Counted from the first letter of the stretch, positions 52,267 through 61,756 are shown. The stretch: DNA of 64,000 nucleotides from Pedobacter glucosidilyticus (GCF_002483235.1 NZ_DLHN01000017.1:223404-287403); one strand, 5' to 3'. Notes: generated by a model not told the origin, from the letters alone. A program made the numbers and translations.

Positions 52267-53697
52267 ATGAAAAAAATACTAATCGTTGATGATGAAGTTA
52301 ACATTGGACTACTTCTCTCTAAATTCCTATCAAGAAACGGTTTTGAGATAAAGACTGCAACTTCAGGAACTTCAGCATTTGATATCCTCAGTAAAGAAAC
52401 CTTTAACCTAGTACTTTGCGATTTTAGGTTAGAAGATACAGATGGAAGAGAAGTATTAAAAAAAATCAAATTACTTTATCCTAGAACAGGTGTTATCATC
52501 ATCACCGGTTATTCTGATATAAAATTAGCTGTAGAACTTATTAAAATGGGTGCTTATGATTATATCACAAAGCCACTTTATCCTGATGAGATTTTAAACA
52601 CCATCAATAAAGCCATTGAAACTCAGCAAGCTTTAAATGAGGAATTAGACAATCCTACACCTGTTACTACTGAAACCTCTAAATCAAAGGAACCTAAAAA
52701 AATTTCGGGAGGTTTTGATGAATATGTAATAGGACAAAGCTCTGCAGCTAAAGAATTAATGAGGCAAATAGAACTTGTAGCCCCTACCAATTATAGCGTT
52801 ATTTTAATTGGAGAAAGCGGAACGGGTAAAGAGTCTGTAGCTAAAAGCATCCACATGAAAAGTAATAGAAGAGATAAGCCTTTTATTGCCATGGATTGCG
52901 GTTCTTTAACCAAAGAGTTAGCAGGTTCAGAATTTTTTGGACACGAAAAAGGTTCTTTCACAGGTGCATTATACACCAAAATTGGTCATTTTGAAATGGC
53001 AAATGGAGGCACTTTATTTTTAGATGAAGTGGGAAACCTTTCCTATGAAATACAAGCCGCCTTATTAAGAACTGTACAAGAAAGAAAAGTAAAAAGAATT
53101 GGCTCTACAAAAGAAATAGATTTAGACGTAAGAATCATAGTAGCTACCAATGAAAACTTAATTGATGCTATAGCTAAAGGTAAATTTAGAGAAGATTTAT
53201 ACCACAGATTTAATGAGTTTGGCATTTATATGCCTCCTTTAAGAGAAAGAGGCAAAGATATACTCATTTTTGCTGAACACTTTTTAAGTGCCGCCAATGC
53301 AGAACTTAATCGTGATGTTAAAGGTTTTAGTGAAGAGGTAGAAGAATGTATTCTTACCTACACCTGGCCAGGCAACGTAAGAGAGCTTAAAAATGTGATG
53401 CGTAGAGCTGTTTTACTAACAGAAGGAGACTATATTTTACTTAAAGCTTTACCGCTAGAAATATCCACTTTTACAAAGTTATCAGCACTAGAGAACATTT
53501 TAGATAAACCAGCAGGTGGCGGAGAAGGTAGAAGAGAAAGAAAACTCGACTTAAAAAATGCTGCCTTAGAAGCTGAATACGAAACCATATTAAAAGTACT
53601 TAAGGAAGTAAATTTTAACAAAACCAAAGCTGCTAAACTTTTAAATATTGACAGGAAAACGCTTTATAATAAAATGAAAGCCATTAATCTAGAATAA
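52267..53697 (+). CDS. Sigma-54-dependent response regulator (NtrC family)
   Basis: 476 residues. The receiver domain (1-120) has LIVDDE and phospho-acceptor Asp in LVLCDFRLED. The AAA+ domain (about 155-385) has Walker A GESGTGKE (182-189), the sigma-54 contact loop GSFTGA (229-234; the consensus is GAFTGA, and Ser is a tolerated variant), and TLFLDEVGN. A Fis-type HTH closes the protein (VNFNKTKAAKLLNIDRKTLY). It activates sigma-54 promoters after phosphorylation. The next gene, a histidine kinase, starts at the base after its stop codon, so they are a cognate pair. Confidence 0.95.
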   Translation: MKKILIVDDEVNIGLLLSKFLSRNGFEIKTATSGTSAFDILSKETFNLVLCDFRLEDTDGREVLKKIKLLYPRTGVIIITGYSDIKLAVELIKMGAYDYITKPLYPDEILNTINKAIETQQALNEELDNPTPVTTETSKSKEPKKISGGFDEYVIGQSSAAKELMRQIELVAPTNYSVILIGESGTGKESVAKSIHMKSNRRDKPFIAMDCGSLTKELAGSEFFGHEKGSFTGALYTKIGHFEMANGGTLFLDEVGNLSYEIQAALLRTVQERKVKRIGSTKEIDLDVRIIVATNENLIDAIAKGKFREDLYHRFNEFGIYMPPLRERGKDILIFAEHFLSAANAELNRDVKGFSEEVEECILTYTWPGNVRELKNVMRRAVLLTEGDYILLKALPLEISTFTKLSALENILDKPAGGGEGRRERKLDLKNAALEAEYETILKVLKEVNFNKTKAAKLLNIDRKTLYNKMKAINLE

Positions 53698-56511
53698 ATG
53701 TTTAAAATTAACCTCTCATTTTTAAAATCTAGAAAAGGGTTTGATATTCCTATTCCCTATTTTCTTGCGGTTTTTACTTTATGTATCATCCCGTTTGTAC
53801 TCTCGGTATTGCAACTAGATATTAATTTGCTGGGTTATCATATCATCTCTTTTGAAAACAATCAAAATTTTAAAAATATCCAATTAGGCAAAGCCTTTAA
53901 CACTGCTTGGATTTTATTTAGCGTTGCAACAGGTATTTTTACTTGCATTTTAACACTTATTGATTTTAAAGTTAAAAAAGATATATCCGCCCCTATCATT
54001 GGGTTGGTTTTAATAAGTACAGCTATCATAGACCTTTTACATCTTTTGGTTGCAGCAAATCTTATTAAATTATCTATCAATTATAACGAAGCTTTATATG
54101 TTACCTGGTTTGCAAGCAGGTTATTACAGGTTGTATTACTAATTTTAGGTACTAGCTTAATTCTAACCATTAAAACAAAAACCATTAGAAAATTAGAACA
54201 AAAAGCTAAACTATTACAATTATTAGCACTCTTGTTTGCGGTTATAACTATTCTGGTTATTTGCTATTTATTCACTTTAACATCAGTATCAAACTATTTT
54301 ATTTCAACAAGTTCTTTTCTTATACACCCAACAGAATTATTCATCATAGGGTTGTTTTTTTTATGGGGCTCTGTTATCATGCCTAATGTTATAAAAGCAA
54401 ATCCAAGTATTTTTTCTCAACTTTTAGTTTTAAGCATGATACCTGCAATTTTTGCAGCCGTACACATGTCTATTGCTGCCTTTCCTTTTGATGCTAACTA
54501 TAATGTAGCGCAGTTTCTAAGGCTAATTACTTATTTTATCCCTTTAACTGGTATTAGCTTAAACTATTCTAGAAGTATTTCTAAACAACATCAAATCAAT
54601 TTAAAACTGGATAGAGAAATTCAAGAAAAGAAAAAAATACAGCAAGACTTAGAAAGCAGACAAAATTTATTAAAATACGCCGAGTCTATGGCAAATATGG
54701 GTAGCTGGGAGATACAAATAGCTACTGATAAAATGATGTGGTCTGATGCTCTTTATGACGTCTTAAATTTGCATCCTCTAAAAACAAAACCCACCATACA
54801 GGCTATTCTTTATTTGCTACAAGAAACTGATAAAAGCAATTTTTTACAAACTTTAGAAAACTGTAAGAAAAAGCATGGCTCTTTTCAATTAGAGTATCAA
54901 ATATTAGATAAAAAAACAGAAAAACTACGCTTTTTACAAATAAAAGGGCAATATATCCAAACGGAAAATAAAATTATAGGAACTATTTTAGATGTTACTA
55001 AACTTAAAGAAGCAACTTTTAAACTAGAACAAAATGAAGCTATTTTAAAAGAAGCAGAATCTATCTCTCATAACGGAAGTTTTGAATGGAATGAAAGTAC
55101 AAACGACATCTTTTGGTCTGATGAGCTTTACAGAATACATGGTTTAGACCCTGAAAATATAAAACTAGATTTTGGATTTTATCAAACATTAATCCATCCC
55201 GAAGACCTTGAGCGTTGCAAATCTGTCATTGAAAAAGCCTATAATCTAAAGCGTAATTTTGTTATCGAGTATCGTGTAATTAGACCTAATAAGGAAGTAA
55301 GATTTTTATACGGAACAGCAAAAATTATTACAGATGATAAAACACCTTTAACTAAAGTTTTAGGTACCATACAAGATATTACTGAGCTTAAAAATACTGC
55401 TATCTTACTAGAAAAAACAGAAAGTATTTATAAGACTATTGCTAAAAATGTTCCAGACTCGGCCGTTATTATGTTTGATAAGGATTATAAACTCATCCTA
55501 TTAGATGGCCCAATAGTAAAAGATTTAAATTTTAAAACACAACCCATCATTGGCATTTCTGTAAAAGATTTATATCATGATGATTTTGCAGAAAAAATCA
55601 AAAAATCTCTTGACAAAGCCTTTTCAGGTCTTGAAATTTCTTTTGAAAAAGAAGAAAATAATAGATTTTATAAAATAGACTATGTGCCTGTTAAAAACAT
55701 TGCCGGAGAGATTTTTAGCGTTATGGTAGTTAAACACGATATTTCGGAGATTAAAGCTACTCAAAAAGATTTGGAGTCTAAAGTAGAAGAATTAAATAGG
55801 TCTAACCAAGATTTAGAGCAATTTGCCTACGTAGCCTCTCATGATTTACAAGAACCTTTAAGAAAAATTAGAGCCTTTGGAGATCGTCTTCAAAATAAAT
55901 ATGCTCAAGAAATTTCTGAAGAAGGCTTAGATTACATTAAAAGAATGCAAAACGCATCTGAAAGGATGCAGATACTTATAGATGATTTACTAACCTATTC
56001 TAGAGTAACGCGTGGAGACGAAGGCTTTATCCAGGTAGATTTATATGAGCAAATTCAAATGACATTAGAAAATTTAGAATATGCCATTGAAAAAAAGGGT
56101 GTAACCATAGATATTATGGTAAATCATGCTATAAAAGGTATTCCAAGCTTAATAAGGCAGCTCTTCCAAAACCTATTTAGCAATGCCATTAAATTTAGTA
56201 AAGAAAATGTTAAACCTGTTATAGAAGTAAAATCAGAAATTATAAACGGAATTTCACTAAAACTACCTGGCATTTATCCTCATAAAGATTATTGTGTAAT
56301 TAAAATAAAAGATAATGGTATTGGTTTTAACCCTGAATATGCCGATAAAATTTTTGCACTCTTTCAAAGGCTTCATACCAGAAATGAATATGAAGGAACA
56401 GGCATAGGCTTAGCCGTTTGTAAAAAAATAGTGGAAAAACACGAAGGCTTTATACTTGCAGATAGCAAGCCTGATGAAGGAACCATTTTTACCATTATAT
56501 TACCTTATTAA
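53698..56511 (+). CDS. Membrane PAS-domain sensor histidine kinase
   Basis: 937 residues. About eight membrane helices (20-292) form an unrecognised MASE-like sensor region, then a coiled linker. Three PAS domains follow (roughly 325-440, 445-570 and 575-695; the first two contain GSWEIQIATDKMMWSD and GSFEWNESTNDIFWSD, with PAC-like ends). The dimerisation box is FAYVASHDLQEPLRKI with His715. The ATPase has QNLFSNAIKFS, DNGIGFNP and GTGIGLAVCKK. The Q-E-P-L form of the H-box is typical of phytochrome-like kinases. It is encoded with no gap after the NtrC regulator and 5 bp before a receiver gene. Confidence 0.94.
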   Translation: MFKINLSFLKSRKGFDIPIPYFLAVFTLCIIPFVLSVLQLDINLLGYHIISFENNQNFKNIQLGKAFNTAWILFSVATGIFTCILTLIDFKVKKDISAPIIGLVLISTAIIDLLHLLVAANLIKLSINYNEALYVTWFASRLLQVVLLILGTSLILTIKTKTIRKLEQKAKLLQLLALLFAVITILVICYLFTLTSVSNYFISTSSFLIHPTELFIIGLFFLWGSVIMPNVIKANPSIFSQLLVLSMIPAIFAAVHMSIAAFPFDANYNVAQFLRLITYFIPLTGISLNYSRSISKQHQINLKLDREIQEKKKIQQDLESRQNLLKYAESMANMGSWEIQIATDKMMWSDALYDVLNLHPLKTKPTIQAILYLLQETDKSNFLQTLENCKKKHGSFQLEYQILDKKTEKLRFLQIKGQYIQTENKIIGTILDVTKLKEATFKLEQNEAILKEAESISHNGSFEWNESTNDIFWSDELYRIHGLDPENIKLDFGFYQTLIHPEDLERCKSVIEKAYNLKRNFVIEYRVIRPNKEVRFLYGTAKIITDDKTPLTKVLGTIQDITELKNTAILLEKTESIYKTIAKNVPDSAVIMFDKDYKLILLDGPIVKDLNFKTQPIIGISVKDLYHDDFAEKIKKSLDKAFSGLEISFEKEENNRFYKIDYVPVKNIAGEIFSVMVVKHDISEIKATQKDLESKVEELNRSNQDLEQFAYVASHDLQEPLRKIRAFGDRLQNKYAQEISEEGLDYIKRMQNASERMQILIDDLLTYSRVTRGDEGFIQVDLYEQIQMTLENLEYAIEKKGVTIDIMVNHAIKGIPSLIRQLFQNLFSNAIKFSKENVKPVIEVKSEIINGISLKLPGIYPHKDYCVIKIKDNGIGFNPEYADKIFALFQRLHTRNEYEGTGIGLAVCKKIVEKHEGFILADSKPDEGTIFTIILPY

Positions 56512-56516
56512 TTTAA

Positions 56517-56924
56517 ATGAGTAAAGAAAATATAAGCAATGCTATTTGGATTGTTGAAGACGACCCAGATGATAGATTGATGCTAAAAGAGGCTTTTAAA
56601 GAGTTTAATTATATCAAACCTTTGGTGTTTTTTGAAGATGGAGAGAAAATTATTGAAATTCTTAAAAAAAAGCGTCATAAGCCAAGGCCCAATCTTATTC
56701 TTCTTGATTTAAATATGCCCAAAATTAATGGCCGCCAAGTATTAGCCTTTATTAAAGAACATGAAAAAACAAAAAATATACCGGTAGTAATTTTTACTAC
56801 CTCCAGAAGTGAACAAGAAAAAACAGATAGTTTAAAAATGGGCGCTAGTGATTTCATCACTAAACCTTACAAGTTTAACGAAATGCTTAAAATAGCCGGA
56901 GATTTAATAAAATCATACGGATAA
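56517..56924 (+). CDS. Single-domain response regulator (Rcp1-like)
   Basis: 135 residues, only a receiver domain. Acidic pocket VEDDPDDRLMLKEAF, phospho-acceptor Asp in LILLDLNMPKING, Thr in VIFTTSRSEQEK, and Lys in DFITKPYKF. This form usually pairs with kinases of the HDLQEPL type, as encoded directly upstream. It has no output domain, so it probably acts by protein contact or as a phosphate relay to the following proteins. Confidence 0.94.
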   Translation: MSKENISNAIWIVEDDPDDRLMLKEAFKEFNYIKPLVFFEDGEKIIEILKKKRHKPRPNLILLDLNMPKINGRQVLAFIKEHEKTKNIPVVIFTTSRSEQEKTDSLKMGASDFITKPYKFNEMLKIAGDLIKSYG

Positions 56925-56935
56925 TACATAATAAT

Positions 56936-58396
56936 ATGAAAGCTGTAAAAGTATTATTAATAGATGATGATGAGGATGATTATATCCTTACTAAAGAAAT
57001 ATTTAACGATATCCCACAAAAGGAAAATTATAGCCTAAGCTGGATAAATAACTACGAAGAAGGCATTAATGCCATGCTTAAAAGTCATTATGATATTTAT
57101 TTGGTTGATTATCGATTGGGTAAATATACAGGGTTAGATCTTTTAAAAGAGGCTATCAAATCAAACGTTGGAGAACCCATCATCATTTTAACTGGTAAAG
57201 GAGATTCTAAAGTAGACGATGAAGCACTTCAAATAGGTGCAGCAGATTATCTTATTAAAGATAAAATAGACCCTTATACCATAGAGCGCTCTATACGTTA
57301 TGCTTTAAAGCACACTTTCACCCTAAAAGCACTAAAAGAAAGTGAAAATAAATTTAAGATTATTTTTGAGCGCTCTAAAGAACCATTTTTAATTATAGAC
57401 TCACTGGGTACTATTAGAGATATTAATGAGGCTGGATTAAAATTCTTTAAATATACCCGAGAAGAACTAAGTCTTATTAAAGGAGCAGATTTATATGCAA
57501 ACCGCAAAGACAACGCCTTATTTGTACAGCTTATGGATGAAAAAGGCTCAACTCATGATTTTGAGACTCAATTGATTACCAAAAATAAAGAGTTAAAAAC
57601 AGTAGCTATCTCTGCATTTTTACAAATAGACCAACACGCTACAGAAGAACTCTATTATTGTATTGTGCATGATATAACCAATAGGAAAAAAGAAGAAAAA
57701 ACTATTGTTGATATGGAGAAGCTTGCAGTAACAGAAAGGATAGTTAAAGGCTTGTCCAATGAAATTAGAAATCCATTATCAAATATTAATTTATCACTAG
57801 AACAACTTAAGTTAGATTTAAACACCAATGATGAAACTATAAATCTTTACTTAAACATTATAAAAACCAATTTTGATAAAATAAATCTATTGGTTTCTAA
57901 TTTAGTAAGCTCAACCCAAAACAGAGAACTTAATATCCAAACTAAAGTATTAAACCACATACTTGAAGAGGTCATCATCAAAACCGAAGATCAATTAAAC
58001 AATAATCTATTAAAAATTGATAAAGAGTTTAACACAACAGATATTACTATTGATGTTGATGAAGAACAAATTATACAAGCTATACAAAATGTTTTCATAA
58101 ACGCTGTTGAGGCGGGGGCTAACTATATTACTGTAAAAACAGAAACTCACAACAACGAAATACAAATTTTAATTACAGACAATGGTTCTGGCGTAGCCGT
58201 AGAAGATCAAAAAAGAATTTTTGAACCTTTTTATAGCTCAAAACCTAAAAGTTTGGGAATGGGCTTAGCTAACGCTCAAAAAATCTTAATTAATCATAAA
58301 GGGAAAATAAACTTAGATAAAAGTTCAAACCAAGGTTCTACTTTCTCTATATATATTCCTATAAGCAATCAGATTCATTTATGGAATTCTTTATAA
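56936..58396 (+). CDS. Receiver-PAS-histidine kinase fusion lacking the phospho-acceptor His
   Basis: 486 residues. The receiver domain (1-125) has LIDDDEDDY, Asp in YLVDYRLGKYTG, and Lys in DYLIKDKID. The PAS domain is about 135-250. The dimerisation helix (about 262-300) reads KGLSNEIRNPLSNINLS. Kinases have His-Glu-Ile/Val-Arg-Asn-Pro-Leu, but here residue 275 is Asn (codon AAT at 57758-57760). The ATPase domain keeps QNVFINAVEAG, ITDNGSGVA and GMGLANAQK. It therefore looks able to bind ATP but cannot autophosphorylate at the normal site. It could be a signal-controlled phosphatase or scaffold for its neighbours. The gene is 11 bp after the receiver gene. Confidence 0.92.
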   Translation: MKAVKVLLIDDDEDDYILTKEIFNDIPQKENYSLSWINNYEEGINAMLKSHYDIYLVDYRLGKYTGLDLLKEAIKSNVGEPIIILTGKGDSKVDDEALQIGAADYLIKDKIDPYTIERSIRYALKHTFTLKALKESENKFKIIFERSKEPFLIIDSLGTIRDINEAGLKFFKYTREELSLIKGADLYANRKDNALFVQLMDEKGSTHDFETQLITKNKELKTVAISAFLQIDQHATEELYYCIVHDITNRKKEEKTIVDMEKLAVTERIVKGLSNEIRNPLSNINLSLEQLKLDLNTNDETINLYLNIIKTNFDKINLLVSNLVSSTQNRELNIQTKVLNHILEEVIIKTEDQLNNNLLKIDKEFNTTDITIDVDEEQIIQAIQNVFINAVEAGANYITVKTETHNNEIQILITDNGSGVAVEDQKRIFEPFYSSKPKSLGMGLANAQKILINHKGKINLDKSSNQGSTFSIYIPISNQIHLWNSL

Positions 58397-58463
58397 TTAA
58401 ATTTTTAATACATCATGTTAAATAAACAGATTTTCATTAACATTGTAATTCAAAATAATAGAA

Positions 58464-59450
58464 ATGAGAAAAAACATTAAATTTTTTTTAGCATTAACGC
58501 TATTTGTGTCTAGCACAACGCTAACCTTTGCACAGGAAACAACTAACTCTACAGCTAAAACTTTTGGTGGCAGAGACCAATACAGAACTTGGTCTGTAGG
58601 TATTCATGGTGGAGCTTTAACTCCAGTAGTACTTATTGGTGGTTCAGACGATTATACCAACTGGGATGCTAATTTTGGTTATGGCATTAGCTTAAATAAA
58701 CAAGTTGCACATGCTTTTAGCTTGCAATTAAACGCAGTATTTGGTACTCTATCTGGTAATAATGCTGATGCCCCAGGAGGAAGAATAGGTGATTACAGAT
58801 CTTTTGATACCCAAATTGGTTTCGGTATTGATTTAAGAGGAGTAGCTAATGTTGCAACTATTGATTTCTTAAAAAGAGAAAATGCTTTAAATTTTAACAT
58901 TTCTACTGGTATGGGTACTTTAGCTTACGCACCAAGCTATATCAACCAAGCAAATGCTTTGGTTGATTGGAAAGGCAGAGCAGGCTCTTCTGGAGACAAA
59001 GACTTTATTAAAAGTGTTTATATCCCTGTAGGTGTTGGTGCAAAATTTAAAGTTTCAGAAGTTGTTAGTTTTAACATCGGTTATACCATGAACTTCTTAG
59101 ATGCAGATAATTTAGACGCTACTTACGGAAAAGAAAACTCAAAAGATAAATTTTCTTACACACATGCAGGTTTAGAATTTGCACTAGGTTCTAAAACAAA
59201 ACCAAATTTAACTTGGGCAAACCCAGTAGCAACTATGTATGATGAGCTTAAAGACTCTACTTTACGTGAGGACGTTAATAAATTAAAAGATCGTACAACT
59301 AAAGCAGAACAAGATGTGCAAGATCTTAAAAAAGATAGCGATGGTGATGGTGTTGCAGATCATTTGGATAAATGTCCTAATACTCCTGCGGGTACTAAAG
59401 TAGATGGCTCTGGTTGCGCTTTGGTAATACCTCAAGCAAAAGTACAGTAA
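58464..59450 (+). CDS. OmpA-type barrel protein without the peptidoglycan-binding domain
   Basis: 328 residues. Signal peptide 1-23 (ends LTFAQ). An eight-stranded-type barrel domain (about 35-245) starts YRTWSVGIHGGALTPVVL. A coiled segment (VNKLKDRTTKAEQDVQDLKK) leads to one thrombospondin type-3 calcium repeat (DSDGDGVADHLDKCPNTPAG). The protein ends 20 residues after that repeat at QAKVQ. Homologues in this phylum normally continue for about 110-130 residues with an OmpA C-terminal domain. No remnant of that domain is visible downstream, where a terminator begins within 25 bp. Confidence 0.9.
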   Translation: MRKNIKFFLALTLFVSSTTLTFAQETTNSTAKTFGGRDQYRTWSVGIHGGALTPVVLIGGSDDYTNWDANFGYGISLNKQVAHAFSLQLNAVFGTLSGNNADAPGGRIGDYRSFDTQIGFGIDLRGVANVATIDFLKRENALNFNISTGMGTLAYAPSYINQANALVDWKGRAGSSGDKDFIKSVYIPVGVGAKFKVSEVVSFNIGYTMNFLDADNLDATYGKENSKDKFSYTHAGLEFALGSKTKPNLTWANPVATMYDELKDSTLREDVNKLKDRTTKAEQDVQDLKKDSDGDGVADHLDKCPNTPAGTKVDGSGCALVIPQAKVQ

Positions 59451-59470
59451 ATTCTAAAAAGAAAATTATT

Positions 59471-59505
59471 AAAAGCTTCGGAATATCATTTTCGGAGCTT
59501 TTTTT
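59471..59505 (+). terminator. Terminator of the OmpA-type gene
   Basis: Imperfect 10-bp stem around AGCTTCGGAA and TTTCGGAGCT (with G-U pairs) followed by seven T residues. Confidence 0.75.
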
Positions 59506-59532
59506 GTTTTAAAAGCTTTTATATATTTAGAT

Positions 59533-60573
59533 ATGTCGGTTTTTACATTTAAGCAAAGAAATTCTATTGTTCTTATCGTATTACTACTTCTTGCGGTAAT
59601 TATATTGTATAGTTTAAGAGACTTATTTACCGCATTCTTAGGCGCCATTGTTATCTACACTATTTTTAAACCGTTATATATTTATTTGTGTAAGAAAGTT
59701 AAAAAATACGTTGCCGCAAGTGCCATCATTTTACTATCGTTCCTTATTATAATTTTACCATTTTTTGTGCTGAGCTATATGATTATTGATAAAGTGAGTA
59801 GCCTCAAACAAGATCAATTTCAATTAAAAGCTCTTATTTCAAGATTAGATGATTTTGTAGGTCTTAAACTAAACCAGCCTCATTTGGTAGAAAAATATGT
59901 AAATAAATTATCTCTATTCATTCAAGAACTATTTCCCACATTTGTTGGTGGGGCATTTTTTATCTTCTTAGCGCTTACGTTGATGTATTTTGTACTTTAT
60001 TTTATGCTGGTACAAATGGATACTTTTGAAAATATCTTGTTAAAATATGCTCCTTTAAGAGAGCATCATGCTAAAAAATTTGCAGTTGAACTAAGAAACA
60101 CCACTTATTCAAATATTTTAGGGCAAGGTTTAATAGCTATTGTGCAAGGTTTATTAGTAAGTATATCATTTTTTCTAGTTGGTATAAATGATGCTATTTT
60201 CTGGGGAGTATTAGGTACTTTCCTATCCTTCTTGCCTGTAATAGGCGCTCCACTTATTACTTTACCCGCAGCTATTATACTTTTTTTAAATGGAGATACC
60301 GGAAATGCTATTTTTTTAAGTGTTTTTACTTTAACCATACTCATCAATATAGATAATGTAATACGCTTCATCATCAATAAAAAAGTGGCCGATACACATC
60401 CTATTATTACAGTTATTGGAGTGATTATAGGTATTCCAATGTTTGGCTTCGTAGGTTTAGTTTTTGGACCCTTACTATTATCATGGTTCATACATTTAGC
60501 AGAAATTTATGAAATAGATATTATTGCTACAGAACGATTAGAAAGTCATCTGGAAAACAAAAATTCAAATTGA
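59533..60573 (+). CDS. AI-2E family transporter (TqsA/PerM-like)
   Basis: 346 residues with about eight membrane helices. The central soluble segment (about 75-130) and the family stretch IVQGLLVSISFFLVGI, LGTFLSFLPVIGAPLITLPA, and C-terminal PMFGFVGLVFGPLLLSWF are visible. The name comes from TqsA. Most members export other small compounds or ions; PerM-like Na+/H+ antiport is also known. Substrate not predictable here. The gene is upstream of the YtxH trio on the same strand. Confidence 0.92.
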   Translation: MSVFTFKQRNSIVLIVLLLLAVIILYSLRDLFTAFLGAIVIYTIFKPLYIYLCKKVKKYVAASAIILLSFLIIILPFFVLSYMIIDKVSSLKQDQFQLKALISRLDDFVGLKLNQPHLVEKYVNKLSLFIQELFPTFVGGAFFIFLALTLMYFVLYFMLVQMDTFENILLKYAPLREHHAKKFAVELRNTTYSNILGQGLIAIVQGLLVSISFFLVGINDAIFWGVLGTFLSFLPVIGAPLITLPAAIILFLNGDTGNAIFLSVFTLTILINIDNVIRFIINKKVADTHPIITVIGVIIGIPMFGFVGLVFGPLLLSWFIHLAEIYEIDIIATERLESHLENKNSN

Positions 60574-60644
60574 TAGCTTATAAAATATATTTTGGCAAGG
60601 TATTTTCTTACTTAAAATTATATTTACATTAAAACACAATCATC

Positions 60645-60911
60645 ATGACAGACAATTCAAAAACAGTAATAGCACTTTTAGCCGGATTAGCTGCTGGTGC
60701 TGCTTTAGGTTTATTATTTGCTCCAGAAAAAGGTTCAGATACGAGAGATAAACTTGCCGAATCTTTAAAAAATTTAGGCGATAGCATCAAAGAAAAAGCT
60801 GCTGAAGAAATAGATAACCTAACAGATTTAAAAGAAAAAATTGTAGGAAATATAAAATCTAAAATTAAACAGGCAGAAGACGAATATGCTAATGACACAG
60901 AGCATGCCTAA
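60645..60911 (+). CDS. YtxH-domain protein
   Basis: 88 residues. One N-terminal membrane segment with the YtxH signature (ALLAGLAAGAALGLLFAPEKGSDTR, seen as two parts) and then a charged helix (KLAESLKNLGDSIKEKAAEE). Family members are envelope or general-stress proteins. It begins a three-gene run with a holin-like gene 42 bp downstream. Confidence 0.9.
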   Translation: MTDNSKTVIALLAGLAAGAALGLLFAPEKGSDTRDKLAESLKNLGDSIKEKAAEEIDNLTDLKEKIVGNIKSKIKQAEDEYANDTEHA

Positions 60912-60953
60912 AAATTTGATGAAAATTATAAAATGACAGACCCACGCTAAGTT

Positions 60954-61289
60954 ATGGAAGAACTAATAGAAAAAATCAAAGAGCATCTTCATACAAGAAT
61001 GAAACTTGCTAAGTTGACCCTTGTAGAAAAAGGAGTACTGCTTTTTGCCAACTTAATTACTGACGGTTTAGTAATTATATTTCTGGTACTTGCATTTCTT
61101 TTCGTGAGTTTGGCATTTGGCTTTTATATATCAGAATTATTGGGTAACAGCTACGGAGGATTTTTCCTAGTTTCTCTTTTCTATTTTTTAATAGCGGTAA
61201 TTGTATACGCTATCAAAGATAAATACCTAGAAAAACCGATAGTTAACAATATGATAAGGAAAATTTTCAAAAAACAGGAGGAGGAATAA
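60954..61289 (+). CDS. Phage holin family (Holin-X/YqjE-like) membrane protein
   Basis: 111 residues. Two membrane helices (about 27-50 and 62-85), a charged N-terminal amphipathic helix (EKIKEHLHTRMKLAKLTLVE) and a basic C-terminus (RKIFKKQEEE). Despite the family name it is a chromosomal envelope protein that co-occurs with YtxH, not a lysis gene. No phage genes are near. Confidence 0.88.
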   Translation: MEELIEKIKEHLHTRMKLAKLTLVEKGVLLFANLITDGLVIIFLVLAFLFVSLAFGFYISELLGNSYGGFFLVSLFYFLIAVIVYAIKDKYLEKPIVNNMIRKIFKKQEEE

Positions 61290-61291
61290 TA

Positions 61292-61756
61292 GTGGTAAAT
61301 CAAACTAACATAGAAAATATTCAACAGTTAAGAGCGCAAATAAAATCCTTGCGCTTGCAACAAGCAGAACAAGAACTTTACTTCTTAAAAAAGAAACAAA
61401 GTTTTAAAGATGCTATAGAATCTCCGTTTACTTTCTTAAAAAAAATTGGCTCTTTCTTAGGTTTCAATACTCCAAAACAACACGGAATAAATCCTAAAAA
61501 TGCTGATTGGGTAACCTCTTTAGCAAGAATACTTGTCCCAATGGTGCTTAATAAAACTTTATTGAGAGGCAATGGTTTATTTCTAAAATCTGTATTAACC
61601 TTATTATCTCAAAGAGTTATCAACCCCCAAAATGTTAACCAAAACAAGTTAAGCAGTTTAATAGATAAAGCAAGTTCATGGATAAACTCAACTCTAAAAA
61701 GTAAAAAGAAGCCAACCATAGATTATGGCATTCCGCCAGATAGCGAAACTTTTTAA
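61292..61756 (+). CDS. Hypothetical protein of the YtxH cluster
   Basis: 154 residues from GTG 61292. This is one of the few starts with a purine-rich Shine-Dalgarno-like run upstream (AGGAGGAGGA). The N-terminal helix (NIQQLRAQIKSLRLQQAEQE) is followed by a basic region (LKKIGSFLGFNTPKQHG) and a hydrophobic stretch (about 70-112) that could touch the membrane. Such proteins follow the YtxH-holin pair in Bacteroidota; function unknown. The 2-bp gap shows it belongs to this operon. Confidence 0.78.
   Translation: MVNQTNIENIQQLRAQIKSLRLQQAEQELYFLKKKQSFKDAIESPFTFLKKIGSFLGFNTPKQHGINPKNADWVTSLARILVPMVLNKTLLRGNGLFLKSVLTLLSQRVINPQNVNQNKLSSLIDKASSWINSTLKSKKKPTIDYGIPPDSETF

Noticed and set aside
60105..60491. 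Minus-strand frame of 128 codons opposite the AI-2E family transporter
   Set aside because: Antisense shadow of a clear membrane protein gene; the translation is low-complexity Ile/Thr/Lys.
60954..61289. Holin-family gene considered as a prophage trace
   Set aside because: It sits in the common YtxH/holin-like chromosomal cluster and no phage structural, lysis or integrase genes are near.
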